From positions 974,501-1,038,500 of the forward strand of contig NW_026515548.1 of the NCBI RefSeq assembly GCF_014898815.1: a stretch of 64,000 nt of DNA, given 5' to 3'. Positions 13,894 to 25,478 of the stretch are shown here, one piece after another. The notes beneath the pieces are model-generated. The model was not told where the DNA came from. It saw only the letters and a program-made list of their open reading frames with translations, and ran no database searches. Positions within the stretch are counted from its first letter, which is position 1. Each line of letters opens with the position of its first letter. Source of the stretch: Panonychus citri (lineage: Eukaryota; Arthropoda; Arachnida; Trombidiformes; Tetranychidae). A program made the translations under genes and the position numbers.

Positions 13894-16785
13894 CATATCA
13901 TCATCCTTTCTCTCTTTATCGTCACACAAATCATACCAAAAAGGTTGATTAGCTGACAGAAAATCATCTGATTTATTACTAAATTTTGAAGACAATTTCC
14001 TGACAATTTTGCTTATCCACCATTTGGAACAACAAAAATATCAAATATCAATAATATCGACTCATTATGATTCATTTTCATTCTTAACATCGTCTTTGTC
14101 TTATAAGAGACAAAATTAATACCCACCTTAAGTGTTCATGGTCCAAATGAGAATCCAAATGGGCATCATGGTAAAGGAAAATGCGACAAAATTATAGCTT
14201 AAGAAGAAAATAACCAAATGTCGTTTTTATCTTTTCTCAAAATGGGAAGAACAGAAAACTTATCATAGTTTCGAGTTTTATCTTCAATTTTTTTGCATAT
14301 TTTATAGTTTCTATTCTTGTTATCATCAGAATAAAGCATCAACCATGATGATAAGAAAAAGAACAAGAAACTTTGCTGAATTTTTCATCTTTATTTCATG
14401 AGATTTTCTGTTCCAACATTGTCAGAGTTTCCATCATGATCTCAACCTCATCTTCTAATCAAAATCAAAAGCAGAATTATTATCGTAAGGTTAATTTCCA
14501 TTCACAATTTTTCATTCTTTTTTTTTACTTTTCCTCTTTTTCTAGCTTTTTATTATTTGCTTCATCTTCCTTTCTATCATCATTATCCTCATGATGATGA
14601 TCATCATCATCCTGACTTTCAGGCCGATTGATTACATAAGAAAAAAGTAAAAGGAGTGATTAAACCTCCCACTTCACATTTTCTTCTTTTTTTTTGTTCT
14701 TAGAATTTTCTTAACATGCAACTTTCAATTCTGTTTCATGAAACTCAACACAACTTTCATCATGATACTTTAATCATTGGAAACATTTCATCCCAATTGA
14801 ATTAATAAGTCAACATAAACTTCAATACTTTTTGCTTTGTTCGGGACTCGAATGTAAACAAAATACGAGAAAATAAATATTACCAAAAGTAAACATGATT
14901 TGGGATCAATTTCCTGGTAATTTATATTTTTTCACCTGGATTGATGAATTGAAGAGGACAACATGGTTCATGGAGAGAGAGAGAGAGAGTTCTTGTCGAC
15001 TATTCTCTTTCTCCATCATCATCATCATCATCATCTGAGCCTCTCAATCATTTTTGGTCTTACTATTTATCTTTACCAACTCTTTCTTTTTCTCTTTCTT
15101 TCTAGTTAAACAACTCAATTGGCTCATTCATCCTATATAATTAGTTATTCGCTAGGGACTAATTTTCAATCGCGAACAGGTCAAAACAACGATAAGTCAT
15201 AAGTCATAGAACCTCAAAAATTGTCAGGTGAACGGCCAATTTCAAACACTTCGGATTACCGTTGGTTGGTAAAACAAAGATGACCTGGAACAAATTTTTG
15301 TCAATCGGAATAATGATCACGATGAAAGGAGAGAAAAGAAAGAAAGAAAGAGAGAGAGAGAGAAGAGGGAAAAGAATTGTAAATAGTAAGGTTATCATGA
15401 TGATGATAAAGATGGCGATAGAGACTGAATATAAAATCCCCAGAGAAAATGTTATATCAGGAACAGAAAAGAGGTTGTTATCGAAGGAGGAAAAGTATAA
15501 GAAGAAGGCGGAAGAAAAAGAAGAGAAAAATTTGATTGACTTTCCATGTTAAGATGCGATCAAATATTCCTCATGTTTGTATCAACTTTTTTTTTCTTCT
15601 TCTCCTCCTGAACAGATTCAGTCGAATTGATGAATTACTTGAGAAGGAAAAAAATCTTAATCTATCTCACTTGTTTGACAGAAAATCAGAGAAATCACAT
15701 TTCCATTGGAATAAGAATCAGGGTGAATTTTCCTTAAATTCATCGAGAGTTAACTTTCTATTTCCATTCTATATGTAAAAGAGAAGAGAAGAAAATAAAA
15801 GTTTATCAATTACTTGACAATTAACTTGAGAATATGCATCTAATTGAGATGAAAAAGAAGATTAAACAAGATGGATTAACCATGAAATGGATTAGGATGA
15901 AAAGAGAAACGATAACAATAGCAAATATTATCAATGGTTTCGTCGATTACCTTTAATAATATTCATCTAATTATCATTTTAAATTGATCGAAACCAGGTA
16001 ATCATTTATCAATTTGATTCCAATCAGATTCTCTGATTATGTTATCATAATGATAATAAATCCACTTATCAATTTAATAGTAAAAAACGATAATCATACT
16101 AAATGAAGAGAAGATGATAAAAGCTCATTAATAATGATACTGATCATTTCGATAACACCATGAGTTGAGTTTCCATCAGTTATTTTATCACCTCTTTAAC
16201 TCCCTCGCAATTACATTTACAAGTCACTTAATGTTCATCATTAACATTTAATTGATTATGGAATTAAGATATTAATGATTAGATCCGATTGTTAAATAAT
16301 TAAAGTAACATTCACCATGTTTATCCCTCACCCTGAGCTTTACTCTCTCATTATCATTACAATTAGTTTGTATTTAGTTGTTGTCCTTTTCAATCATTAT
16401 ATTGGAATCATTAACATTATCATTTAATTTAATCGTCATTTTATTAATGACTAATTGTTTTCTTTGTCAATGATAAAACCGCATCACTTTTCATTTACGT
16501 GATTTTTGCTTCCCATTCATATAAGTATTAACTTTAAAGGTTATTATTAGTAATTAACTAATCCCTCTCACTCTGATTATTAATTCATTAAGGGATAAAT
16601 TAAGTGTTGTAATTTAATACAATCTAATCACTTGGAGTATAATAAACACTTTGGATAAAAATTAATCTGTTACAGCTTAAGATCAATTATAATTTGTATT
16701 AATTGTCCATCTTACAATTGGTAAAATATATTGACCATTAACAGCTGATCATTGTTTTCATCATTAGATTACAATCAAATTGGTT

Positions 16786-16786
<1 letters not shown>

Positions 16787-16816
<30 letters not shown>
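16787..16816. repeat. (AG)n microsatellite
   Basis: Uninterrupted AG tract of 30 bases in AT-rich non-coding DNA. Confidence 0.95.
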
Positions 16817-16820
<4 letters not shown>

Positions 16821-19800
16821 TTATGATTTAGTTGATTGTTTAGAGCTTGTGTTCATTTATTACTCTAAGTGATTAAAGACTTGTAATTGTTAATTGATGA
16901 ACAAGTTTCCTTGTTCATTATTTAAGTTGAGTTAATTGTTATTTGAATGGATTGTTTCATCAATTTTTAATTGTGAAATGATCAATGATCAAAGTTGAAA
17001 ACGAATTAAAAAATGATGAAATTTTTACAGTTTAAAGGTTAAGGTTATTGAAGATAATGATGATGATGGTGATGATGATTAGCACTTGAGGTTATATTAA
17101 TTGATGATTTATATCAATTTTACTTTCGTCTTTTTATCTTCTCCATCATCATCATCATCGTATTTGTAAATTGTTATTGATAAATGTATTTTTCTCAAGG
17201 GAGCCATTGATTTGAAAATAATCCAACAATCTTAATTGTTGATGTTATTTACCTTTTTTCCAGTCAATTGTTATTATACTTATATTGATAATATCCAGAG
17301 ACGTGAAGGGTTATAAGGTGGAAGTGACTTTTGACCTGGGAAATTACATTTCGTTCTTGTAACTTGTTACCAACAATATTAAGTTATGATGATGTTATTT
17401 CAACGATCTTACAAATTGGAGAGGTAAATAAATTACCTTTTTCTTTAGTACTTTTTTCATCTTTCATTCCTTGATTAGCCAATTTAACCTTTCACCTTGA
17501 CTGCAACGATTACAATATAAACAGACCAATTATAATGGTGATAACGTTGGTGTTTTCTTGTTCTCTTCATCTTTAAGGAACAAAACAAAGTAAACTTTCC
17601 CTCCTTCCTATCTTTCGATATCCTCTTTTATCAGCTTTTAACTTCTCATTTTGGGATCTGTTAGAGAATGGAAAATGTTCAATAGAACTGGGATAGACGA
17701 ATAGAAAGAGAAAAAGACAATTATCAGAGTAGACTGAACAAAAATGGAAGAGAATAGAAAAAAGAACAGTGAAGAAAAAAAAGGGAAAAGGAAAAAGACA
17801 GAAGATTGCGTGCAGAAGAAAACCTCACCCAGTTTGATTTATGGGGAGGCAAGTGCGAATTAGGCTTTTTTAGCTAAAGAATAGGAAGAGAGAGAGAGAG
17901 GAAGAATAAGGGACGAAGGAGGAAAAGAAGAAGATAGCAACATGAATACAAAACTCGTGCACGAGGAGAAAGAAAGCAGATTAAACCTATGGAAGAGATG
18001 AAACAACTCACACGACAAAAGAATTTGTGCTCATTGGGGGGTTTTGATAGGAGAAAAATAGATGAAAGTTACAGAATTATTGTTGAAATTCGGTGATGAA
18101 ACACAGTTTTCAATCTCAATGAAAGTAATGGATTTTAGCTTCCGGTTGATTTATAGCAATCGAACAAATAAATCAAAAGAAAGGGGAAAATCTTATTTAG
18201 TCTAAACATCACTCCTTTAGCTTGTCACTGTTTGTATGTGTTTGTCTTGTCCAGTTTGCTAACTTCTCTTGTCCCATGGCCTTTTATTGTTTCTCTCTTT
18301 ACTTTATATCCCAACCATCTACAATTACTTTGTCGAAAATGTTGAGACATCAAGTTGATATGAAGATACATTGGATGATTGTTGAGGTTTTTTCTTCTGG
18401 AAAAGGAAACATGGGATAAGGATTTCTTGAGAGGGAAGAATTGGTTTGGTGAGTTTAAGTTAATCCATCAACAGGGAAAATGAAAGTTAACCCATAGATT
18501 TGTGTCAAAATGTCGCGTCTATAGAAAGATAAATTTAATTAGATAAGAATCAAATTAGAAGAGAGAGAAAAAATGATAACATTACTAACCTTTTCAAATG
18601 ATTTTCTACTCATCAGCCCATTCATCAAGTCAGAGGTTTTCGCCAATGACTTTATCTATATCTTTATCTAAAATAGATACTGTGTAAGTAATAGTGTAAA
18701 GATGAACATAATGATTATGATTGTAATGAGAAGAGGAGGAGAGAGAGAGAGAGAGAAGGTTAAAATACATTAAGAGAATAAATAATTGCTCTTTGATATG
18801 TTGAAACAATTATTTTCTAATTTCTCTCAATGTATGATAAATATACACTAATTTTTTGTTCTGTTACTCTTACCTAATGAATAACTACCTGTGTTCACAT
18901 TCCTTGAGCTTTTCCACTTCACCTTTGGGTGTAAATTATTCTCACCTCAATTCATTCATTTCTTTATTTACACATCCATTGACCCGAAATGTATTAAAAC
19001 CATTATCTTAGCACATTAATTTGGATCATAAAGTGGTGTCTCATCATCATCATCATCATCATAATCACCAGAATTGCTCCACTCGCAACACCATTATCAT
19101 TAACCAGTAAAAGTAACAGTACATAAACATAAGTGAATAGAGGAGAGTAGAAAAAAAAATTGCTCTCTAACCGCAATCATTTGAGATCATCATTATTACT
19201 TATCCAGGATTCCTAAGAAAGGGAGAGAGAGAGAGAGAGAAAGAAAAGAAGAAGGAGAGGAAGATAAAGAGGAAAAAATATACATAGAAAGTGAATGATT
19301 AACATTTTCAACGATTAACTGATTATTAAAATTACATTGTAAATACTCACCTTTTTGTTTTCGCTTTTTCCTATTTACAGGTTAGGGTAATAAACATCAT
19401 CTCTCTTTGAGACTTGACTGAATTTTTTTCTTCAAATCCATGGTTATTTTGTCATGCTCCTTCAACAGACAAACATTCATGGAAAAAAAACACAAGGGGT
19501 GAATTGATTAATTACATTGTTAATTACTTTTCATCATCATCATCATTTCTCATTTACATCGTTAATCTCCTGTTTTAATCCACATTATGGGTTAGCAATT
19601 TTGGAGAATATGAAAGTAACGCCATCTGTTGGTCGAAAAGGGAAATGTTCTTTTTTTGAATTTTCGATCAATTTAATTAACTTTTTTTGTTTTTTTTCTC
19701 GCAAAATTTAATTGTTCATTTTTTTTCGTTGATTTGATGATTAAACGATTTTAACAAGTTTCACTAATTAATTGTTTTAATTTAAAATATTTAATTGGTT

Positions 19801-20679
19801 AACCTTCTGGCTACTAATTCTATGATTACTTGATCACGATGAGTTTTCATACATGCGATTTATGAATGAATTTAGTTAATTAATTACTCACACTGATGAA
19901 CATTAACATTATCATTAACTTACTATTAGAGTGATTGTATTTCCAGATAATTTAACCATTTAAATCAATGATAAGTGTACACTTGTAATAATTTATCTTT
20001 CTATACTTAACAATTATTGATTTTTTTTCTTCCTCTCATCGAATTGAATTTAGTTGATAAAATAACAATTCTCAATTAGTTAATTGATTTATTTTCAGAG
20101 AAATTGTTGAAATTACCAATATTCAAACTTTTCGCAATTTTAAAACATTTTTTTAAAATTAAAAGTATAACTTGAATTGGCTAATTGAGTTAACAGAATC
20201 AATTGATTAATTACTTGGCCCCTTAATCAATTGTCAATAATGATAATCAAATAAAAGTGTTTGAAATTCACCATTTAAAGCAATTAATTTCATTCATTCA
20301 ATCAGCAATTGATAAAAGCAACTAAAACATCCCAAAGTTAATCAACAACTATTAATAATAATTAGGAATTAGAATTAAATTATTTCAATCGATTGAATCT
20401 CTTGGAAAATTCAATTTAAATTTCGCGCTTTTCTTCCTTAGTTGTATCGGTTCCCCACAGATGGAAGAAGCTATTTACCCCTTCTCTTCTATTCTTTGCC
20501 CATGCTGATTGGTTGGGGAATTTGTTGATTGTTTGATTCTTAATTGTGTAATTACAATTTAATTTGTACACTTTTGCCTGTTAATTGTATATTTCCTTTA
20601 GTCGGAAAATAATTTAGTGTTAAATTTGTTTAAATTGTTGTTTCTCTCTGTTGTCTATTAATCGAGCTGATTGATCATC

Positions 20680-22963
20680 ATGCCTTCTGATAGTAAAAAG
20701 AAACGTGAAGCCAAGAAAAAGGAACAAGCCAAAGCAAGAGATGTAACCAAAAAAGAGACACCAAAAGATTCAACTAATGGGGTGAAAAATTGTGGTAAAG
20801 GTGATGCCGAAGATGAACTGGTCGCGAAAATGGAAAGAGATTTGGACATTAATGCTGAATTTCGATCATGTACTGGTGTCCTTGGAGTTCATCCTCGATC
20901 AAGGGATATCAAGATTGATAATTTCTCATTAACTTTTCATGGATGTGAAATGTTAACTGATACTAAATTAGGTTGGTTTTTATTTTCTGGATTATTCTAC
21001 AAATAGTCTTTAACTACTTCTATCTATACTTTTGATTTTTTTTTCTTTCTCATTTCATTGAACTATCAATTGTGTCATTTTTTTCTTTTCACTCGATTCT
21101 AATGATTCGTCTTTAATTTCTTCTTTATTTAGAACTTAATTGTGGTCGTCGTTATGGTCTGATTGGTCTTAATGGTTCTGGTAAAAGTACTCTACTATCA
21201 GCTATTGGAAAAAGAGAGATTCCAATTCCTGATCAAATTGATATTTATCATTTAACTCGTGAAATTCCGCCTTCCAATAAATCGGCTTTGGAAGCTGTTC
21301 TAGATGTCGACCAAGAGAGAGCCAGACTAGAAAAATTAGCTGAAGAACTTGTTCAAAATGATGACGAACAATCTCAGGATCAATTAATGGACATTTATGA
21401 AAGATTGGATGAAATTGGTGCTGACAAAGCTCAAGCAAAAGCTGCTTACATCCTCCATGGTTTAGGATTCACTGCAGAAATGCAAGCTAAAGCATGTAAA
21501 GATTTTTCTGGAGGTTGGAGAATGAGAATCGCTTTAGCCAGAGCTTTATATGTTAAGCCTCATCTTTTACTACTCGATGAGCCAACAAATCATCTTGATT
21601 TAGATGCTTGTGTCTGGTTAGAAGAAGAATTGAAAAATTATAAAAGAATCTTAGTTATGGTTTCCCACTCTCAGGACTTCATGAATGGTATTTGTACCAA
21701 TATAATTCATCTTTATAATGGAAAGTTACACTATTATGGTGGTAATTACGATGCTTTTGTTAAAACTAGACTTGAATTATTGGAAAATCAAGCTAAAAGA
21801 TACAATTGGGAACAATCTCAAATATCACACATGAAAGTAAGTATTATCAACAATTATCTCTATTAAGTTAACTATCAAAGGATGAATTGGATGCCGAATC
21901 TTAGCTTTTAGTTTCACTACTACTAATTTTATAAACTAATTGCGATGCTTAATACGGTGAAGCGATTTTTTTTCAACTGATAGTTTGTTATCTTGAAGAA
22001 AGTTTCCATTTTATTGCAAATTGATTAATCCTCTTTTTTTATTCCAATCTCTCAGGAATATATTGCTCGTTTTGGTCATGGTAGTGCTAAACTTGCTCGT
22101 CAAGCTCAGAGTAAAGAAAAAACTTTGGCTAAAATGGTCGCTGGAGGTTTAACAGAAAAAGTAGTTTCCGACAAAACTTTGACCTTTTATTTTCCCTCCT
22201 GTGGTGGAATACCTCCTCCTGTGATAATGGTGCAAAACGTTTCCTTCCGTTATAAGGATGATGGTCCATTGATTTACAAAAATCTTGAGTTTGGTGTTGA
22301 TCTTGACTCGAGAATTGCATTAGTTGGCCCCAATGGGGCTGGTAAATCAACTCTATTGAAACTTATCTATGGTGAATTAGTCCCAACTGATGGTCTTGTT
22401 AGGAAAAATTCTCACCTTCGCCTAGGGCGTTATCATCAACATCTCCATGAATTGTTAGACTTGGATGTATCAGCTTTAGATTACATGATGAGAGCTTTTC
22501 CCGATGTTAAAGAACGTGAAGAAATGAGAAAAATTATTGGTCGCTATGGTTTAACAGGTCGACAGCAAATTTGTCCAATCAGACAATTATCTGATGGTCA
22601 ACGATGTCGAGTTGTTTTTGCTTGGCTTGCATGGCAAGTACCTCACATGCTACTTCTAGACGAACCTACTAATCACTTGGATATTGAAACAATTGATGCT
22701 CTTGCTGATGCAATCAACGATTTCGATGGAGGTTTGATGCTCGTTAGTCACGACTTTAGACTTATCAGTCAGGTAATTATTGACATTGTCTAATTAATAA
22801 TTGTCATATTTTTATCAATACTAATTATTTTTATATCTTTTAGGTTGCAAAAGAAATTTGGATTTGTGAAAATCAAACAATCACCAAATGGGGAAAGGAT
22901 ATTTTAGCTTACAAGAATCTTCTTAAGAAGCGAATTATGAAAGAAAATGCCAAGCCCGAATGA
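20680..22963 (+). CDS. ABCF2: ATP-binding cassette sub-family F member 2 (ABCF2)
   Basis: Cytosolic twin-ATPase protein of the ABCF family, which has no membrane segments. Family members act with ribosomes and in translation control. Four exons join in frame: 20680-20971, 21133-21836, 22056-22772 and 22844-22963, giving 610 residues (human ABCF2 is 623). The N-terminus is lysine-rich (starts MPSDSKKKREAKKK), as in the family. First ATPase domain: Walker A GLNGSGKST at about 109-117, signature SGGW at 223, Walker B LLLLDEP at about 242-248. Second: GPNGAGKST at about 423-431, LSDGQ at about 510-514, LLLDEP at about 531-536. All introns are GT-AG (161, 219 and 71 bp). The start ATG at 20680 gives the family N-terminus. 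AATAAA at 22993-22998 lies 30 bases past the stop. Both ATP sites look intact. Identification is near certain. Confidence 0.97.
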
Positions 22964-22992
22964 TGAACATGATTCTAACTATAATTCTTATC

Positions 22993-22998
22993 AATAAA
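22993..22998 (+). promoter_or_regulatory. Poly(A) signal of ABCF2
   Basis: AATAAA hexamer 30 bases after the ABCF2 stop codon on the same strand. Confidence 0.7.
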
Positions 22999-24578
22999 TT
23001 GTTCATTCGTAATTTTCTGTTTTCTACCCAAAACAAAATCATTGGAGTTTCAAGATACGTGCAATATCAATTTTCTACAACTCTGATGTTGATAACTTTT
23101 GCTATCTCATGACGAATCTATTGGAATCTTTTTGTATCTCAATGAACCGAATACTTTAAACGTCGACTTATACAGATAAACGATTTGAACTTTCCAATTT
23201 CATTTGTTCAATCATCTCTTAGGCTGATGAACTTAAGATATTGTTTGTTATTCCATCATTTGATTGTCAAAATGAATGATGGGAGATTATTAATTTTCTT
23301 AGTTTCCAATTTCAATCAATTCTTTTTTTATCTTTCTAACATTTTGTTCATTCAAGTTTATTGAAAATTTTCTGCTGATTCATTTTCTTGAAAGAAAGAA
23401 AATTTCTTCTATTTAGCCTTTGGTGTTTATCTAAAATCATCTAATCGGGAAATATTAAGACAATTGTCTAGAAAATAATGACAATCAACAATCATAAAGT
23501 AGCGAAATTATGGAAATTATCTAATCAAGAAATTCAGTTAATTGTCCAAATGATATAATGAACATTAAAAAGTTCTTAGGGTTGGAAAATGTTAATTCAA
23601 CAATCGGGGAATTGTTGTGATTTTTCATCAACAACAATTAGTCATAATTTGTCATCGTCAGTTAATTTTATTGTTGTACCATTAAAATTAATTTACTAAT
23701 TTTCACAATCAGCAGATGAGTTGGTCAAGGAAGAGAGTTTTTTAAAAGAAAGTTGAATAATTAACAATTTGAATTAAATTAACTGGTTATTTGCATCGAT
23801 AGAGAGAAATGGGAATTTGAAACAATTGAAAATCTAATCAAGAACATTGTTGTGTAAGTTCATTGGTAAATCTAAACAATCAGTAAATTGTTAATACTTT
23901 AATCACAATGAAAGTGAAAACCTTGATTACCGAGTCAATTTAATTTGAGTATCAGTGTTTAATGATTACCTTTTTGGTCAAGGTGATTTTATCTTATCCG
24001 TAATTAAGGATTAAAATGATTAAATTAACTCTCATTCAACTTGAATCAAACAATATAATCTAATCAACTGGTTGACATTTCAATTAAAATTGAGAACAAT
24101 TAGAAATTAAAATATAAACTGATAAAAATATAATTATAATTAACCAGGAATGAGATGAAATTGTTGAGAAAAGTTAATTACTATGACAGAAACAATATTT
24201 TTATCCTTTAGATGAAAAAGTTTCTCGGCTAAAAGTTAATGTCTACAATTATCAATTACTGAATTATTATTAGTTCAAGAAACGAAATTGATTATTTAAT
24301 ATCATCAATACACAAGGTTGATTACATTTTATGTATATTTTTAATGAACAATCAACAGATAGTTAATCATAAAGGAAGAAAGTGAAAGTAATTATTTGTG
24401 AAACAAAATCATTATAACATCATGATGATGGTCAAGGTAAGATTAATATCATTTGCAAATTAATTCAACTAAAGTTTGTTCTTGTAATTGATGTTGGTGG
24501 AAATTCAGAAATACCCTGTAACCATTGAAGAGGCGAAGAACCAGTTTCATGATATATTCCCACTTTCTTCAGTTCTCC

Positions 24579-24615
<37 letters not shown>

Positions 24616-25478
24616 CTCTTTTCTACCTTGAAAATGGTTCTTTCTTTTTTCTTTCTTTGCTTGACTTTTTTGTTTCTTCTTCATTCAGGTTATTCATTCA
24701 ACCGATTTTGAGTAACTTTTACTTTCTATCTTCATGGTGATAATGATATTCACTGAAAACAAGAGCGGAAAAAGGCCTCGGGAATAGATACACTTATTAT
24801 ACACTTTTCTTTGAAAAGGAAAAAAAATCAACATTTTATTTATACTTTGATTCTTGTTTTTAATTTTGTTAAAATATATTACGTTATCAACGATTCTAAT
24901 TAATCTGTGATCTGGTTGATTGTTTAAGTTTCTCGATTTACTGTTAATCAACCAGTTTTTTATTATTATTATTATTTTAATTTCTGTTAATCTAAACAGC
25001 TCCTAATGGACAATTAAGATGATGTTGTAATTGAACTGGTCATTTATTCAACCATTTTAATTATCGTTCAATGAGAACATTTTGTTTACATTAACTGTCG
25101 TTATATTTATCAATCGAAACTTTTTTTTTCCTTGTCAATGTTTTAATGTCACATTAAACTTATTGATCGGCTCAACTTTAACCTGACCTTTTAATATGAG
25201 AACAATTAACTGATCATCGGCAAATAATTGATTGAATTTACATCCATATCGATATTTCATCTGTTCATCTCATTTTACTTTTTCTTTCATTGAGTTTCCT
25301 TTGTTTCTTTGTGATACAATTTTCAACATTGTGCTCATTTTAAATCAACACGTTTTGGGCTTGGCTCTATTTCCAAGCCCTTTCTTATTACATCTTTGTA
25401 CCTGGTGAAATAACTTGAATCTATTGGTCTAATTGTTGTTACGTGATATTTAATTGTGTGATCTAATTGTTAGTCCAA
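22999..25478. other. Intergenic region between ABCF2 and ABCH
   Basis: AT-rich, with no supportable coding sequence. It contains a CT tract at 24,581-24,613. The last part holds the 5' region of the downstream ABCH gene, with a TC-rich, less AT-biased patch at about 25,340-25,410. No clear TATA box was identified. Confidence 0.6.
24581..24613. repeat. (CT)n microsatellite
   Basis: Uninterrupted CT tract of about 33 bases in the ABCF2-ABCH intergenic region. Confidence 0.95.

Larger units (their letters stand above)
13061..20679. other. Non-coding region upstream of ABCF2, strong purine tracts
   Basis: No gene is supported. 13,065-13,700 is strongly purine-biased (GGGAGAGAG type). A pure CT tract lies at 13,842-13,890 and an AG tract at 16,787-16,816. 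17,690-18,060 is another purine-rich, slightly less AT-rich patch. 19,500-20,640 is very AT-rich with many TTAATTG/CAATTAA words and leads into the 5' end of ABCF2. Confidence 0.55.

Noticed and set aside
15204..15398. Short - strand frame with an acceptor-like CAG and ordinary residues
   Set aside because: No matching donor or flanking exon was found; too short to claim.
20658..20849. - strand ORF over ABCF2 exon 1
   Set aside because: Shadow of the lysine-rich coding exon.
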